DNA from: Candidatus Fermentithermobacillaceae bacterium
GTDB lineage: Bacteria > Bacillota > Sulfobacillia > Fermentithermobacillales > DUSS01
DNA length: 64,000 nucleotides
NCBI GenBank assembly: GCA_012842495.1
Contig: DUSS01000004.1
Span: forward strand, 62,001 to 126,000
Direction of reading: 5' to 3'
This document shows, one piece after another, positions 9,024 through 17,105 of this stretch. Both the position numbers and the translations under genes were made by a program. The number at the start of each line of letters is the position of its first letter. Positions within the stretch are counted from its first letter, which is position 1. The notes under the pieces were generated by a model, which made no database searches, was not told the origin of the DNA, and saw only the letters and a program-made list of their open reading frames with translations.

Positions 9024-11403
9024 CTTCGCCACCTCCTGCAGCGACACGATCGGCCAGGCTTAGGCACCTGGAGACAACCGCATAAAAAGTGTAGACGCGC
9101 TCCTTGTGAAACGGGGGCATCCGATAACCCAAGACACACTTAGAGCTCTGTTGCCAGCGAATATCTTCCTTTTGGAGCTCAATTCCCGCAACGTCCTCAA
9201 GGAGTTCTCGGAATCGTTGCCACCATCCGTCGTCCAGCTCGTACCTCGGTACCTCAGCTGCTCGAACGGAGTGGTGGTGAGCGATAGCGAGAGCTGTTGC
9301 TTCCCCCCACTGACCCCACCGCCCTACCAGGACATCCCAGATAGCGTAAGCGCTCACCGTTGCGTGAGGCGGCAAAACTACTCCCCTAACCTGCTTCTCC
9401 ACATAGGGGAACCGTCCAAGAAAGATGCTCGCTGCCGAGTCAAGTATCTCTCGTTCCCGATTTGTAAGGGACAAGTACCTGCGAGAATCTTGTGCTAGCC
9501 AGGCCCTGAGCGCTTCCCGTGCAGCTTTCTGCCAGAACCGGGAAGCCTTTCCCAGATCATGGCAAACTGCGCCCATTAGCAACAGCGACCGCAAACCAGG
9601 AAAACCGAGTCCACTGGTTTCTGCAATCTTTTGGAGCCCGTACTGCTCCCGCCCACAAACAAACCTACATAAGTAATCGACCGTCTGCCGAAGATGCTCT
9701 TCAAGAGTTTCGAGCCGTCTCCCGACTTCCCGTCCGAGCCGCTCGCTTCCCTCCGTCGCTCCTGCCTGCCAGTCGACTCCTGCACCATCAAAGGTTAGTC
9801 CGACTTCCGGCGAATATGAAACACCGGAGGAAATGTAGTAGCGGAAGCCAATCTTGACCTGACCTGGTTCGGATATGCGTACCAATACCGGACTCCCGCT
9901 TTCGTCGCCGCTGTCTGTAAGAGCCCAGACCGCACTCGGATTATCCCGAATGAATTTCCGGAGGCCGCGGACAGGAATCTGAACGGACGGCAGAAGACCC
10001 AAGGACCGCCCAAGCAACTGAGGCTTTGTGTGCAGAGACACATTTACGGAGTCATTGTCGCGTACGGCTGCCGCGGCTGCTTTTCGTGACCCAGTAAATG
10101 CCGCATTAGCCATTCGGCAAGCCGCAAGACCAGCCTTCCGTATGTCTAGCCAGTTGACATAGTCCTCAGAGAGGACGTCGTCCGTTAGCTTTTGTTCCAG
10201 CTCCCAGTTTAATCGTCCGTTTAGTTCGTTGAAATACCGGGTCAACACCTCTCCTGTGCGTGTGACCAGGTATTCATGGTAAGGAGCAGTTGCCAAACGA
10301 CCACCATCACCAATTGGAAGTCCGAACACTCGCATCAGACCCTGTGCTTCCGCCCACCGTGCACACCTGCCTGCTCGCTGGATAAGCGAATCCGCGGGAC
10401 AGAGTTCCGTTAGTAGAATATCGCAGGAAATATCAAGGCCTACCTCCACTACCTGAGTGGATATTACCAGAGCTGGTCCTTCCGTACCCTTTCCAAGCAG
10501 CCTGTTTACCAACGTGTTGCAACGCTCTCTATCTTCTTCCACGAACCGCGAGTGAATAAGAAGCCGCCGATCTGGTGGAACGCTGTCTTTGACGGATTTA
10601 TACAGTGCTATCGCCCTTTCCACGGTATTGCAGACGACAAGCACCCTTTTCTTGCCCTCGGAATAGGCATCCAGCACGGCTTCGCTGGTCAGTTGCTTAT
10701 CGAGTTCCAATTTTACAGAAACCTTTCGGTCTACTCGTACCCGTACGCACTCCTCTCTCGCCTCTATCACTGCGAGATCCAGCCTCCGCTGCAAAATGTC
10801 CCGTGCTTTCCGAGGAAGCGTTGCACTCATAATCACAAAGGGGACACCAACTTGCTGCAAACGGGTAGCAAGGACCACTGCTGCCTGCAATCCGCGCTCG
10901 GGATCAAGGGTATGAACCTCATCTAGAACGAGAAAACCTGTCGCTACGGCTCCAGCCGGTATGTTTCCATGCCGCGTGCCTAGGCTGAGCGGAGCACAAA
11001 CGTAGGAACTGATGACTTGGTCGATCGTTGCCACAACTGCGTCTGCGTAAAAGAGCACACTTTCCGGACGACGACCGTGTTGCGCGGCTACTCTGACTGG
11101 TAGTCCCGCGCGGGACACTAGGTCCCGGAAGCGACCCGTAATTGAATCGACTAGACTTCGAGTCGGGAGCACATAGATGAGCCGTGTAGGTAAGGAGTTG
11201 CCCCGGAGGCCGATAAAGGGCACGAACGCGGCTTCTGATTTCCCTGCACCCGTTGGAGCGTGGAGAAGAACTCGTCCACCTTTCTCGAGGACGCGATACA
11301 CCTCGATCTGGTGATGATACGGTTCGAACTCGCACACTTTTCGGAACAAGGCGCGTACGCAATCACCATTCGTTCGTTCTCGCTGCAGACCGCTCACTAT
11401 CAC
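8983..11403 (-). CDS. cas3: Cas3 helicase-nuclease, helicase first and HD nuclease last
   Basis: The 806-residue effector unwinds and degrades DNA recognised by Cascade. Residues 1 to about 350 form an SF2 helicase with Walker A APTGAGKSE (about 49-57), DEVH (161-164), motif III SATLP (193-197) and motif VI QRAGRCAR (342-349). The C-terminal third is an HD nuclease: His570, the CHDLGK motif with His615-Asp616, His680, the HHH at 709-711 and Asp785 are in the expected order. All key residues are present, so the protein looks functional. Type I-A loci usually split Cas3' and Cas3''; here they are fused in helicase-HD order, the reverse of the common Cas3. It is the first gene of the effector operon. 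GTG 11403 and GTG 11397 are both possible starts. Confidence 0.92.
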   Translation of the reverse strand: MIVSGLQRERTNGDCVRALFRKVCEFEPYHHQIEVYRVLEKGGRVLLHAPTGAGKSEAAFVPFIGLRGNSLPTRLIYVLPTRSLVDSITGRFRDLVSRAGLPVRVAAQHGRRPESVLFYADAVVATIDQVISSYVCAPLSLGTRHGNIPAGAVATGFLVLDEVHTLDPERGLQAAVVLATRLQQVGVPFVIMSATLPRKARDILQRRLDLAVIEAREECVRVRVDRKVSVKLELDKQLTSEAVLDAYSEGKKRVLVVCNTVERAIALYKSVKDSVPPDRRLLIHSRFVEEDRERCNTLVNRLLGKGTEGPALVISTQVVEVGLDISCDILLTELCPADSLIQRAGRCARWAEAQGLMRVFGLPIGDGGRLATAPYHEYLVTRTGEVLTRYFNELNGRLNWELEQKLTDDVLSEDYVNWLDIRKAGLAACRMANAAFTGSRKAAAAAVRDNDSVNVSLHTKPQLLGRSLGLLPSVQIPVRGLRKFIRDNPSAVWALTDSGDESGSPVLVRISEPGQVKIGFRYYISSGVSYSPEVGLTFDGAGVDWQAGATEGSERLGREVGRRLETLEEHLRQTVDYLCRFVCGREQYGLQKIAETSGLGFPGLRSLLLMGAVCHDLGKASRFWQKAAREALRAWLAQDSRRYLSLTNREREILDSAASIFLGRFPYVEKQVRGVVLPPHATVSAYAIWDVLVGRWGQWGEATALAIAHHHSVRAAEVPRYELDDGWWQRFRELLEDVAGIELQKEDIRWQQSSKCVLGYRMPPFHKERVYTFYAVVSRCLSLADRVAAGGGEGAILDYENRVGSI

Positions 11404-11894
11404 TTACCCACCTTTGCCGTGCGACCCAACCAGAACCAGCTTTTTCACAAGCGAACTCTGCCGGGGGCAAATTGGCTTCCTCAGGTTGCTGGATAAACAT
11501 TCCTCGATCAGATTTCTAATTCCTTCTTTGGCAACAATGTTTCCGTGTTATAAGTCCCCCTCATCTTTGTATTCCGGACTTGTAGACACTTGGCACAAGA
11601 TCCGACGGACTCCCGCCAAACCACAACGGCGAACCATTACGCATGGGGCGCCCTAGTTCTTCCTTCGGAAGCCCCCCGGCCCAGGAATGTTGCCCGCTCG
11701 AAGACCCCGACAGTAATGTCCGGCACGTCGGTGCAAGAGTCGGTTTCACAAGGCGCTGCCGCGGGGAAATACACATCCACGCCTAACGGTATTGGTACGT
11801 CCGCCCCGTAATATTGAGCCCCCCGCCGAAACCTGATACTATCTTCCCGAACTACTTTGTGTTTCGAAATATGGCTGGGTGAGCGGTGTAAGAT
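11404..11894. other. intergenic region between cas3 and MATE gene
   Basis: No supported gene is visible. It must contain the divergent promoters of the cas operon and the MATE gene, but I see no good -35/-10 pair. The cas6 gene expected in a type I-A locus is not here. On the minus strand, about 70 codons ending at 11637 (including YYGADVPIPLGVDVYF) read like protein, but they have no start codon or ribosome-binding site of their own. Confidence 0.4.
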
Positions 11895-13439
11895 ATGGCC
11901 AACTGGTGTGCGGACACTGACGGAAACTCCCGCGAGTTCGACGACCTCCAGCAGCAGGAGCACGAAAGCGACCACACTCAGGACGACTTTCTCGAGGTCC
12001 GGCCCCCGAAGCCAAACGTGCACGAAAAAGCGGAGAGCGCCCCACTAGCCGAACCGAAAGCGGACCTTCGTGCCGAGAGAAATCGCCGGGCGACCCTCGA
12101 CCTCGAGGCGCACAGCATCGAAGAGAACATCCGCATCCTGGCGCTGCCTCTCATAGCCGAAAGGCTGCTTCAGTCCCTCGTCGACGCCGCAGACATGGCC
12201 ATGGTAGGCCGCGTGGGCGCCGCTGCGGTTACCGCCGTGGGGCTTTCCAACCAGCTGTCCATGGTTGCAACCGGGTTCTACGACGCCATCAGGGTGGGAA
12301 CCACGGCGGTCGTGGCCCGACGAGTAGGAGCAGGTCGATTCGAAGACGCAAACCAGACGCTTAGGCAATCGCTGCTCATGGCCGCGGCAGTAGGTCTCGT
12401 AGCTTTCCTCGTGATATCCGTCTTCTCCCGCGCCAGCCTCACTTTTATGGGAGCAGCTCCGGACGTCATCGTCCAGGGAGTGCCCTATTTCTGGTGGAAA
12501 GGGCTCTCACTGGTTTTCGAATACGTGACCATGACCTTCGCCGCCGCGCTTCGGGGCTCGGGCAATACCAGGCTTCCCATGTACGTGGGTACGGTCGTGA
12601 ACATCCTGAACCTCGGGGGCAACTACGTCTTGATAGGCGGCAACCTCGGATTTCCGAGACTCGGGGCCCAAGGGGCGGGCGTGGCCACCGCCTTCGCCCG
12701 GTTTTGCGGAATGGTCATGATAATCGTTCTCACCGTCAGAAGTTCCAACCCGCTGCGGACTTTCTACACGTCATCGTTCCGTCCCGACATGGACACTCTT
12801 CGCAGCGTGCTCAGGGTGGGACTTCCCGCTTCCGGCGAAAGGCTCGTCCTTCGAGGCGCCCAGATTCTCTATACAAGAGCCGTCGCGGGACTCGGAACGG
12901 TGGCCTACGCAGCACATCAAATCGCTCTCCGCATCGAATCCATCTCTCTGACCATCGGCTTCAGTTTCGGAGCGGCAAGTACCACGCTTGTGGGCCAGTA
13001 TCTCGGCTTCGGAGACATCACGAAGGCCGAAACGTCGGTGAAGAAGTCCCGAAACATCGCGTCGGTCGCCATGGCAATCGCCGGGCTTGCGCTGTTCGTG
13101 GGCGCTCCTCAGGTGGTGAAGCTCTTCATCCCCGACGACCCCGACGTAATTCGCCTTGGAAGCACAGCCCTGAGGATCGTAGCAATAGCCCAGCCCTTCA
13201 TGGCCGTCAACCACGTGCTCGCCGGGGGCCTGAGGGGCGCCGGGGATACCGCATGGGTCATGTACATTACCGGGGCAAGCGCCTGGGGGGTCAGGGTGGT
13301 ACTGACGTACGCGTTCGTGTCCCTCCTGGGACTGCATCTCCCCGGGGCCTGGTATGCCATGGTCTCCGACCTCATCATGCGCTCGGTCCTGTTCCAGCTC
13401 AGATTCCGTGCAGGTCACTGGAAACGGATTACGGTGTAG
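11895..13439 (+). CDS. MATE-family multidrug/cation antiporter
   Basis: The 514-residue membrane protein belongs to the MATE family, which exports organic cations or drugs in exchange for Na+ or H+. The first membrane segment carries the conserved ALPLIAERLLQSLVDAADMA, followed by MVGRVGAAAVTAVGLSNQ. A second repeat starts near GLPASGERLVLRGAQ, and about twelve hydrophobic segments are visible. The first ~75 residues are unusual: hydrophilic, Asp/Glu-rich and not found in typical MATE proteins. ATG 11895 has only a weak ribosome-binding site, so a later start is possible. It is a single gene, convergent with nusB, and its neighbours give no clue to its substrate. Confidence 0.85.
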   Translation: MANWCADTDGNSREFDDLQQQEHESDHTQDDFLEVRPPKPNVHEKAESAPLAEPKADLRAERNRRATLDLEAHSIEENIRILALPLIAERLLQSLVDAADMAMVGRVGAAAVTAVGLSNQLSMVATGFYDAIRVGTTAVVARRVGAGRFEDANQTLRQSLLMAAAVGLVAFLVISVFSRASLTFMGAAPDVIVQGVPYFWWKGLSLVFEYVTMTFAAALRGSGNTRLPMYVGTVVNILNLGGNYVLIGGNLGFPRLGAQGAGVATAFARFCGMVMIIVLTVRSSNPLRTFYTSSFRPDMDTLRSVLRVGLPASGERLVLRGAQILYTRAVAGLGTVAYAAHQIALRIESISLTIGFSFGAASTTLVGQYLGFGDITKAETSVKKSRNIASVAMAIAGLALFVGAPQVVKLFIPDDPDVIRLGSTALRIVAIAQPFMAVNHVLAGGLRGAGDTAWVMYITGASAWGVRVVLTYAFVSLLGLHLPGAWYAMVSDLIMRSVLFQLRFRAGHWKRITV

Positions 13440-13657
13440 TTCTCTCGATCTCAGCCCGCTATCCTCAACCTGCACTCGTCCGGATCGATCCGAGACCATG
13501 TACAGTAAGAGGTTTAAGAAGATCAGCCAGAACTCACGACGCTCGGAGCACGAAGCATTCGTCGTTTCCCTGCTTACGATGTATGGCTTCTCTCCCTTTC
13601 TTATTTTTAGGGACCAATGAGGTTTTACTCACATGGCAAGCAGTCCCATCCTGGAGA

Positions 13658-14164
13658 CTACGTCAGAGAAATGCTTTCTCGGAGGATTCCCATGAGCAAT
13701 CCGTTGACAAAGACCGGAGTGTCTGCAGAACCGTACTCCTTGGCGAGGTTGACCGCTTCGTCCAGGACGACTTCGGTCGGGGCGTCACCGTACTTGATCT
13801 CAGCCAGCGCTAATTCGAGGATGCACCTGTCCACCACGGGCATCCTGTTCACCGTCCAACCTTCCGCCCGGGACTCGATGAGCTCATCCAGGGTCTTCAG
13901 GTTTTTAACGGCGGCGAAAAAGAGGTTCTTCGCGTAAGCGACATATGAGGATAACGACTTGCATTCGCGGGGGTACCCACCCGCCGCTTCGTTTCGCACG
14001 ACCGGCGCCCCACCCGGCCCACCCTGGTGGATTCGGCAAAGCCTGGGGTAAAAACTGAGAGCGTCCTCGAACACCTGGTCCGGGGCTTCGCCGGTCAGGT
14101 GGTACGAGAACAGCGCCGAAAGGGCGATGACCCTCGAGTCGTGTCTGGAAATCTTCGTGCTCAA
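13658..14164 (-). CDS. nusB: transcription antitermination factor NusB
   Basis: NusB binds boxA RNA together with NusE (ribosomal protein S10) and promotes antitermination in rRNA operons. This 168-residue all-helical protein has the family's N-terminal pattern (SRHDSRVIALSALFSYHLTG) and the C-terminal signature IKYGDAPTEVVLDEAVNLAK and FVNGLLMGIL. A loop of about 15 residues rich in Gly and Pro is inserted after the second helix. The start is TTG 14164, overlapping the stop of the preceding gene in TTGA, which suggests translational coupling. It ends the long minus-strand series from efp through spoIIIA and asp23, the usual order in clostridia. Confidence 0.92.
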   Translation of the reverse strand: MSTKISRHDSRVIALSALFSYHLTGEAPDQVFEDALSFYPRLCRIHQGGPGGAPVVRNEAAGGYPRECKSLSSYVAYAKNLFFAAVKNLKTLDELIESRAEGWTVNRMPVVDRCILELALAEIKYGDAPTEVVLDEAVNLAKEYGSADTPVFVNGLLMGILRESISLT

Positions 14165-14388
14165 CGGAAATCAGGCCTGCCCGGAAGCTTCTCCTCGAGG
14201 AACTCCCTGATCCCTTTCCTTTCGTCCGCCCACTTACCTACGTAATAACCGATAGAGCACATTAACGCGATAACCAGAGTCTTCCAGAACCCGACCACCA
14301 CGAGACAAATCCCAAGCACCAGGCCCAGACCCGCACCAATCACCCTCTTGGGGTGGTTGCGGAGGTACTGCAGGATCTCTTCGAACAC
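14161..14388 (-). CDS. DUF2273 small membrane protein
   Basis: This short protein (75 residues from GTG 14388, which follows a good AAGGAGGG) has two membrane segments, around VIGAGLGLVLGICLVVVGF and ALMCSIGYYVGKWADE, matching DUF2273. In Firmicutes it is encoded with Asp23 and AmaP, as here, and probably belongs to the same membrane-associated envelope-stress assembly. A start at ATG 14415 is also open but lies inside amaP and lacks a ribosome-binding site. Its biochemical role is unknown. Confidence 0.8.
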   Translation of the reverse strand: MFEEILQYLRNHPKRVIGAGLGLVLGICLVVVGFWKTLVIALMCSIGYYVGKWADERKGIREFLEEKLPGRPDFR

Positions 14389-14401
14389 GGCCGGTCCCTC
14401 C

Positions 14402-14923
14402 TTAACGGGATTCATGGGCTACATCGGAAACGGTGACCCTGACGTTTTCCACCGCCACTCCCACAACATCGCGAACATAAGACGATACGGCCTTTTGAAG
14501 TTTGTCGCAAAGCTCCGGCAGGTTTACGTCCACCGCTACCCTGAGCACGAGGAGCACCTGGATTCCGTGGGTACCAGGTCTGACGTAAGCCTTGACATCC
14601 CGTACACCCGGCGTCTTCCATGCCACCCGCGCCACCAGATTCTTCACCGCGACCAGGGATATTTTGACCTGACCCATGGTGGTATCGCGCACCAGCGCCT
14701 GCGCAGGTTCCCTACGGAAACCAAAATATAAAAACCTCGCGCTCGCTAAAAAGAGCAAACTTGAAACGATGCCCAGGGTCACCCTTCCGCCGGGAAGCCT
14801 GACCCCTTGGATCAATGCATCCAGCGGACGATTCCCCCCCAAGGCCACCAATACCATAGCAAGGGACACCACCAGCAGCGCCAAGGCATACAAAGTCAAT
14901 ACGCTTCTGTCGAATACTCCCAT
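14402..14923 (-). CDS. amaP: alkaline shock response membrane anchor protein AmaP
   Basis: AmaP is the membrane protein that tethers Asp23 under the cell membrane in Staphylococcus. The 173 residues begin with a hydrophobic segment (TLYALALLVVSLAMVLVALG) and have a second one at VTLGIVSSLLFLASARFLYF. A cytoplasmic domain follows that resembles Asp23/Gls24 (VAVDVNLPELCDKLQKAV). ATG 14923 has GGGGGAA just upstream. It lies between asp23 and the DUF2273 gene in the canonical order. The ortholog call is good; the stress-response role is taken from other species. Confidence 0.85.
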   Translation of the reverse strand: MGVFDRSVLTLYALALLVVSLAMVLVALGGNRPLDALIQGVRLPGGRVTLGIVSSLLFLASARFLYFGFRREPAQALVRDTTMGQVKISLVAVKNLVARVAWKTPGVRDVKAYVRPGTHGIQVLLVLRVAVDVNLPELCDKLQKAVSSYVRDVVGVAVENVRVTVSDVAHESR

Positions 14924-14976
14924 TTTGACTTCCCCCAGCTCCCCGTCGTAGCCCCTTAAAAACCAAGTCTGCGAAC

Positions 14977-15369
14977 CTAGCCGTCTCCCTTATCGCCGGA
15001 AGCTTCCTTTTCTTCACCCGGGAAGACCACGCCCCGCACGTGGATATTGACTTCGGTGACTTTGAGGTCGGTCATGCCCTCCACCGACTTCTTCACGTTT
15101 TCCTGGACCTTGAAAGCCACCTCGGGGATCCTCGCGCCGTACTTCACGTTAAGGAACAGATCCAGGGCGACTTCTCCATCAGCTCTGGACACCCGGACGC
15201 CCTTGGAAAAGCTCTTCCTGCCTATTATGGCACCGATGTCCTCGACCAGAGTCCCGGACATGCCTGCTATGCCTTCGACCTGATGAGCGGCAAGTCCTGC
15301 TATCGCCGCAATTACCTCTTCGGAGATCTTGAGCGAGTCAACGAGGTTCTCCTCCCCGGTTCCCGCCAA
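14977..15369 (-). CDS. Asp23/Gls24 family envelope stress protein
   Basis: This 131-residue protein matches the Asp23/Gls24 family throughout: KISEEVIAAIAGLAAHQVEG near the start, DGEVALDLFLNVKYGARIPE in the middle and TDLKVTEVNIHVRGVVF at the end. Members form membrane-proximal assemblies through AmaP and affect envelope homeostasis. The start is TTG 15369, five bases after GAGGTGA; the GTG within that site also opens the frame but would bury the ribosome-binding site. It sits directly downstream of spoIIIAH, so it may be transcribed with the sporulation operon by read-through. Confidence 0.9.
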   Translation of the reverse strand: MAGTGEENLVDSLKISEEVIAAIAGLAAHQVEGIAGMSGTLVEDIGAIIGRKSFSKGVRVSRADGEVALDLFLNVKYGARIPEVAFKVQENVKKSVEGMTDLKVTEVNIHVRGVVFPGEEKEASGDKGDG

Positions 15370-15434
15370 TAGTCTCACCTCTTCCCCGCCCGGCTGGAGG
15401 GCGCCTCAAACACCGGCTTTCAAGAGCATTATAT

Positions 15435-15974
15435 CTACTCGTCTCGAGCTGCAACAACTGCTATCTTGTCCAGCCCAAGGCCGGTGATCCTCTGCACTAC
15501 ATCAGCAATGACGACCACCTCATCGGAGCTGAGATTTCCGGCCCACACCGCCACCGTGCAGGAATCGGACGTGACAAAGGCCAGCGCGTCCCAACCTTTC
15601 GTCTTAAGGATACCTTCTATATCCAGTTCCTTCCCCATCGAGTCCACCAGGGCCAGATATTTGGCATGGTATGACTGCTTAACCCCGGGTTCGAGGTCAG
15701 AGCGAGCCAGCATCTCCTGGATCATGCTGATCTGCTTTTGGTAAAGTTTCTCCCTTTCCATCTTGAATTCGGCGAAATACCCGGGGGACGAAAGGTTTTT
15801 TCCGACTTCCGTCACGTCGGGGGAGGTAACTACCCGAGATACAGGCAATCTGGCCGGCCTGTGATATATAGCCACGTAGAGAGCAACGGCCAGGAGAACC
15901 AGAAAGCCGAGTACTTTCCATATCTCCGCTTCCGAGCTGGACCGTCTTCTTTCCGATCTCGCCGGTGTGATCAC
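15435..15974 (-). CDS. spoIIIAH: stage III sporulation protein AH
   Basis: SpoIIIAH is the mother-cell half of the SpoIIQ-SpoIIIAH channel that links mother cell and forespore. The protein (179 residues) has one N-terminal membrane segment (VLGFLVLLAVALYVAIYH) followed by an extracytoplasmic domain with the secretin-like ring-building motif, ending in VVVIADVVQRITGLGLDKIA. The start is GTG 15974, with GGAGG about 9 bases upstream. It ends the spoIIIA operon, 3 bp after spoIIIAG. Confidence 0.93.
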   Translation of the reverse strand: MITPARSERRRSSSEAEIWKVLGFLVLLAVALYVAIYHRPARLPVSRVVTSPDVTEVGKNLSSPGYFAEFKMEREKLYQKQISMIQEMLARSDLEPGVKQSYHAKYLALVDSMGKELDIEGILKTKGWDALAFVTSDSCTVAVWAGNLSSDEVVVIADVVQRITGLGLDKIAVVAARDE

Positions 15975-15976
15975 TT

Positions 15977-16522
15977 TTAGCGACCTCCTCTCATGGGAAG
16001 AACTTCGACTTTATGGGCGGGAACGTCCAGAAGGGTAGTGACGGCCCTGTAAATATTGGCCTTAACCCGAGGGTCGTTCGCACCCTCGGCGACGACAACC
16101 ACTCCTGCCACCTTCGGTAAACGGGTCCGGGGGACAAAGGGAGACTCTTCGCCGGACGCCCGAACGGTCACCATCTCCTGGCTTACGCTCTCCTGAGAGG
16201 TCTGCCTCTCGTTGCCCTGGCCGTTTTCCACCGTACTCTGTCTGGAAAGCTGAGTCGACCATAGCGTTTCTTTTTCGAAGCCGGCTTCGAGTTTTACCGA
16301 CACGGTGACCCTTCCCACCCCCTCGATACTCGAGACTATCCTGGCCAGCTCTTCGGCTAAACCTCGCTCATACGTTTGAAGGGAGGTGAGAAGCTCGTCT
16401 CCTTCGCCTCGAGCTCGACCCCCGGCGCCCATGAAAGAACCCACTACGACCAGGAGGACGCCAAGTGCTCCCAGCAGGACAAGGCGCAAGTTCGAGCCTT
16501 TAACCAGGTCTCCCCAGCTCAT
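15977..16522 (-). CDS. spoIIIAG: stage III sporulation protein AG
   Basis: SpoIIIAG forms a large ring in the intermembrane space of the forespore feeding-tube complex. The 181 residues show one membrane segment near the N-terminus (LRLVLLGALGVLLVVVGSFM) and a RBM-type domain: IEGVGRVTVSVKLEAG before a polar insertion, then VAGVVVVAEGANDPRVKANI after it, the usual layout of this family. The start ATG 16522 follows GGAGGAAAATG. It is separated from spoIIIAF by 3 bp. Confidence 0.93.
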   Translation of the reverse strand: MSWGDLVKGSNLRLVLLGALGVLLVVVGSFMGAGGRARGEGDELLTSLQTYERGLAEELARIVSSIEGVGRVTVSVKLEAGFEKETLWSTQLSRQSTVENGQGNERQTSQESVSQEMVTVRASGEESPFVPRTRLPKVAGVVVVAEGANDPRVKANIYRAVTTLLDVPAHKVEVLPMRGGR

Positions 16523-16525
16523 GGT

Positions 16526-17029
16526 TCATTTTCCTCCTTCCGCGGACTCGATTATCACCGAGGATTCGGGAACGCCTGTATACAAGCTCACGAGCTTTCT
16601 GAAAGAGTCCGGAAGGACTCCACCGGTACCGTCAGCTCCCGAGCCCCCCGCCTGCTTTGATGGGATGGCGATGGTTATGCGGGAAAGATTACCCGTCGCC
16701 GCATCCACTTCCAGTTCGAGACTGGAAACAGGAAGACCGAAGCTTTGCACCAGAGCTTCGATCTGCCGCCGGGTCTCCGCGAGGTAAAGCCTCCGGAAAG
16801 CACCCCCGTCAGTTCCCCGAGGCAGATAGGACTCGAGGACCAGGGCGGCCGGGTGAGATCGAACCAGCGATATCCACCTCCATGCGGGAGCGATAACCGC
16901 GATGAGCACGATGATCTCGAGAACGAAAGCTACATTTCTTTTCATCCTCGCCGGTGTCAGCATGAGTATCATGGAACACAGCACCGCCACAAGACAGACC
17001 GAGCGGGCCCAGTCTTTCACGACCTCCAC
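16526..17029 (-). CDS. spoIIIAF: stage III sporulation protein AF
   Basis: SpoIIIAF has two N-terminal membrane segments (VCLVAVLCSMILMLTPA and VAFVLEIIVLIAVIAPAW) and a soluble ring-building domain in the intermembrane space. GTG 17029 is chosen because GGGGGTGA lies upstream at normal spacing; the frame opens at 17038. Sequence identity in this family is low, so the call depends partly on the operon position between AE and AG, which is exact. Confidence 0.9.
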   Translation of the reverse strand: MEVVKDWARSVCLVAVLCSMILMLTPARMKRNVAFVLEIIVLIAVIAPAWRWISLVRSHPAALVLESYLPRGTDGGAFRRLYLAETRRQIEALVQSFGLPVSSLELEVDAATGNLSRITIAIPSKQAGGSGADGTGGVLPDSFRKLVSLYTGVPESSVIIESAEGGK

Positions 17030-17105
17030 AGATATCACCCCCGTCGCCAGGAACCCGATCTGAATATTCCTGTGCGCCTGATATCCGGACCTCGTAGCTG
17101 CGGGA

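Noticed and set aside
11637-12023. 128-codon minus-strand frame opposite the MATE start
   Set aside because: Half of it is antisense to the MATE gene; it has no ribosome-binding site and no identifiable family, though the last 70 codons look somewhat protein-like.
12494-13813. 439-codon plus-strand frame inside the MATE gene and beyond
   Set aside because: It is an Arg/Gly-rich shadow of the MATE frame with no family resemblance.
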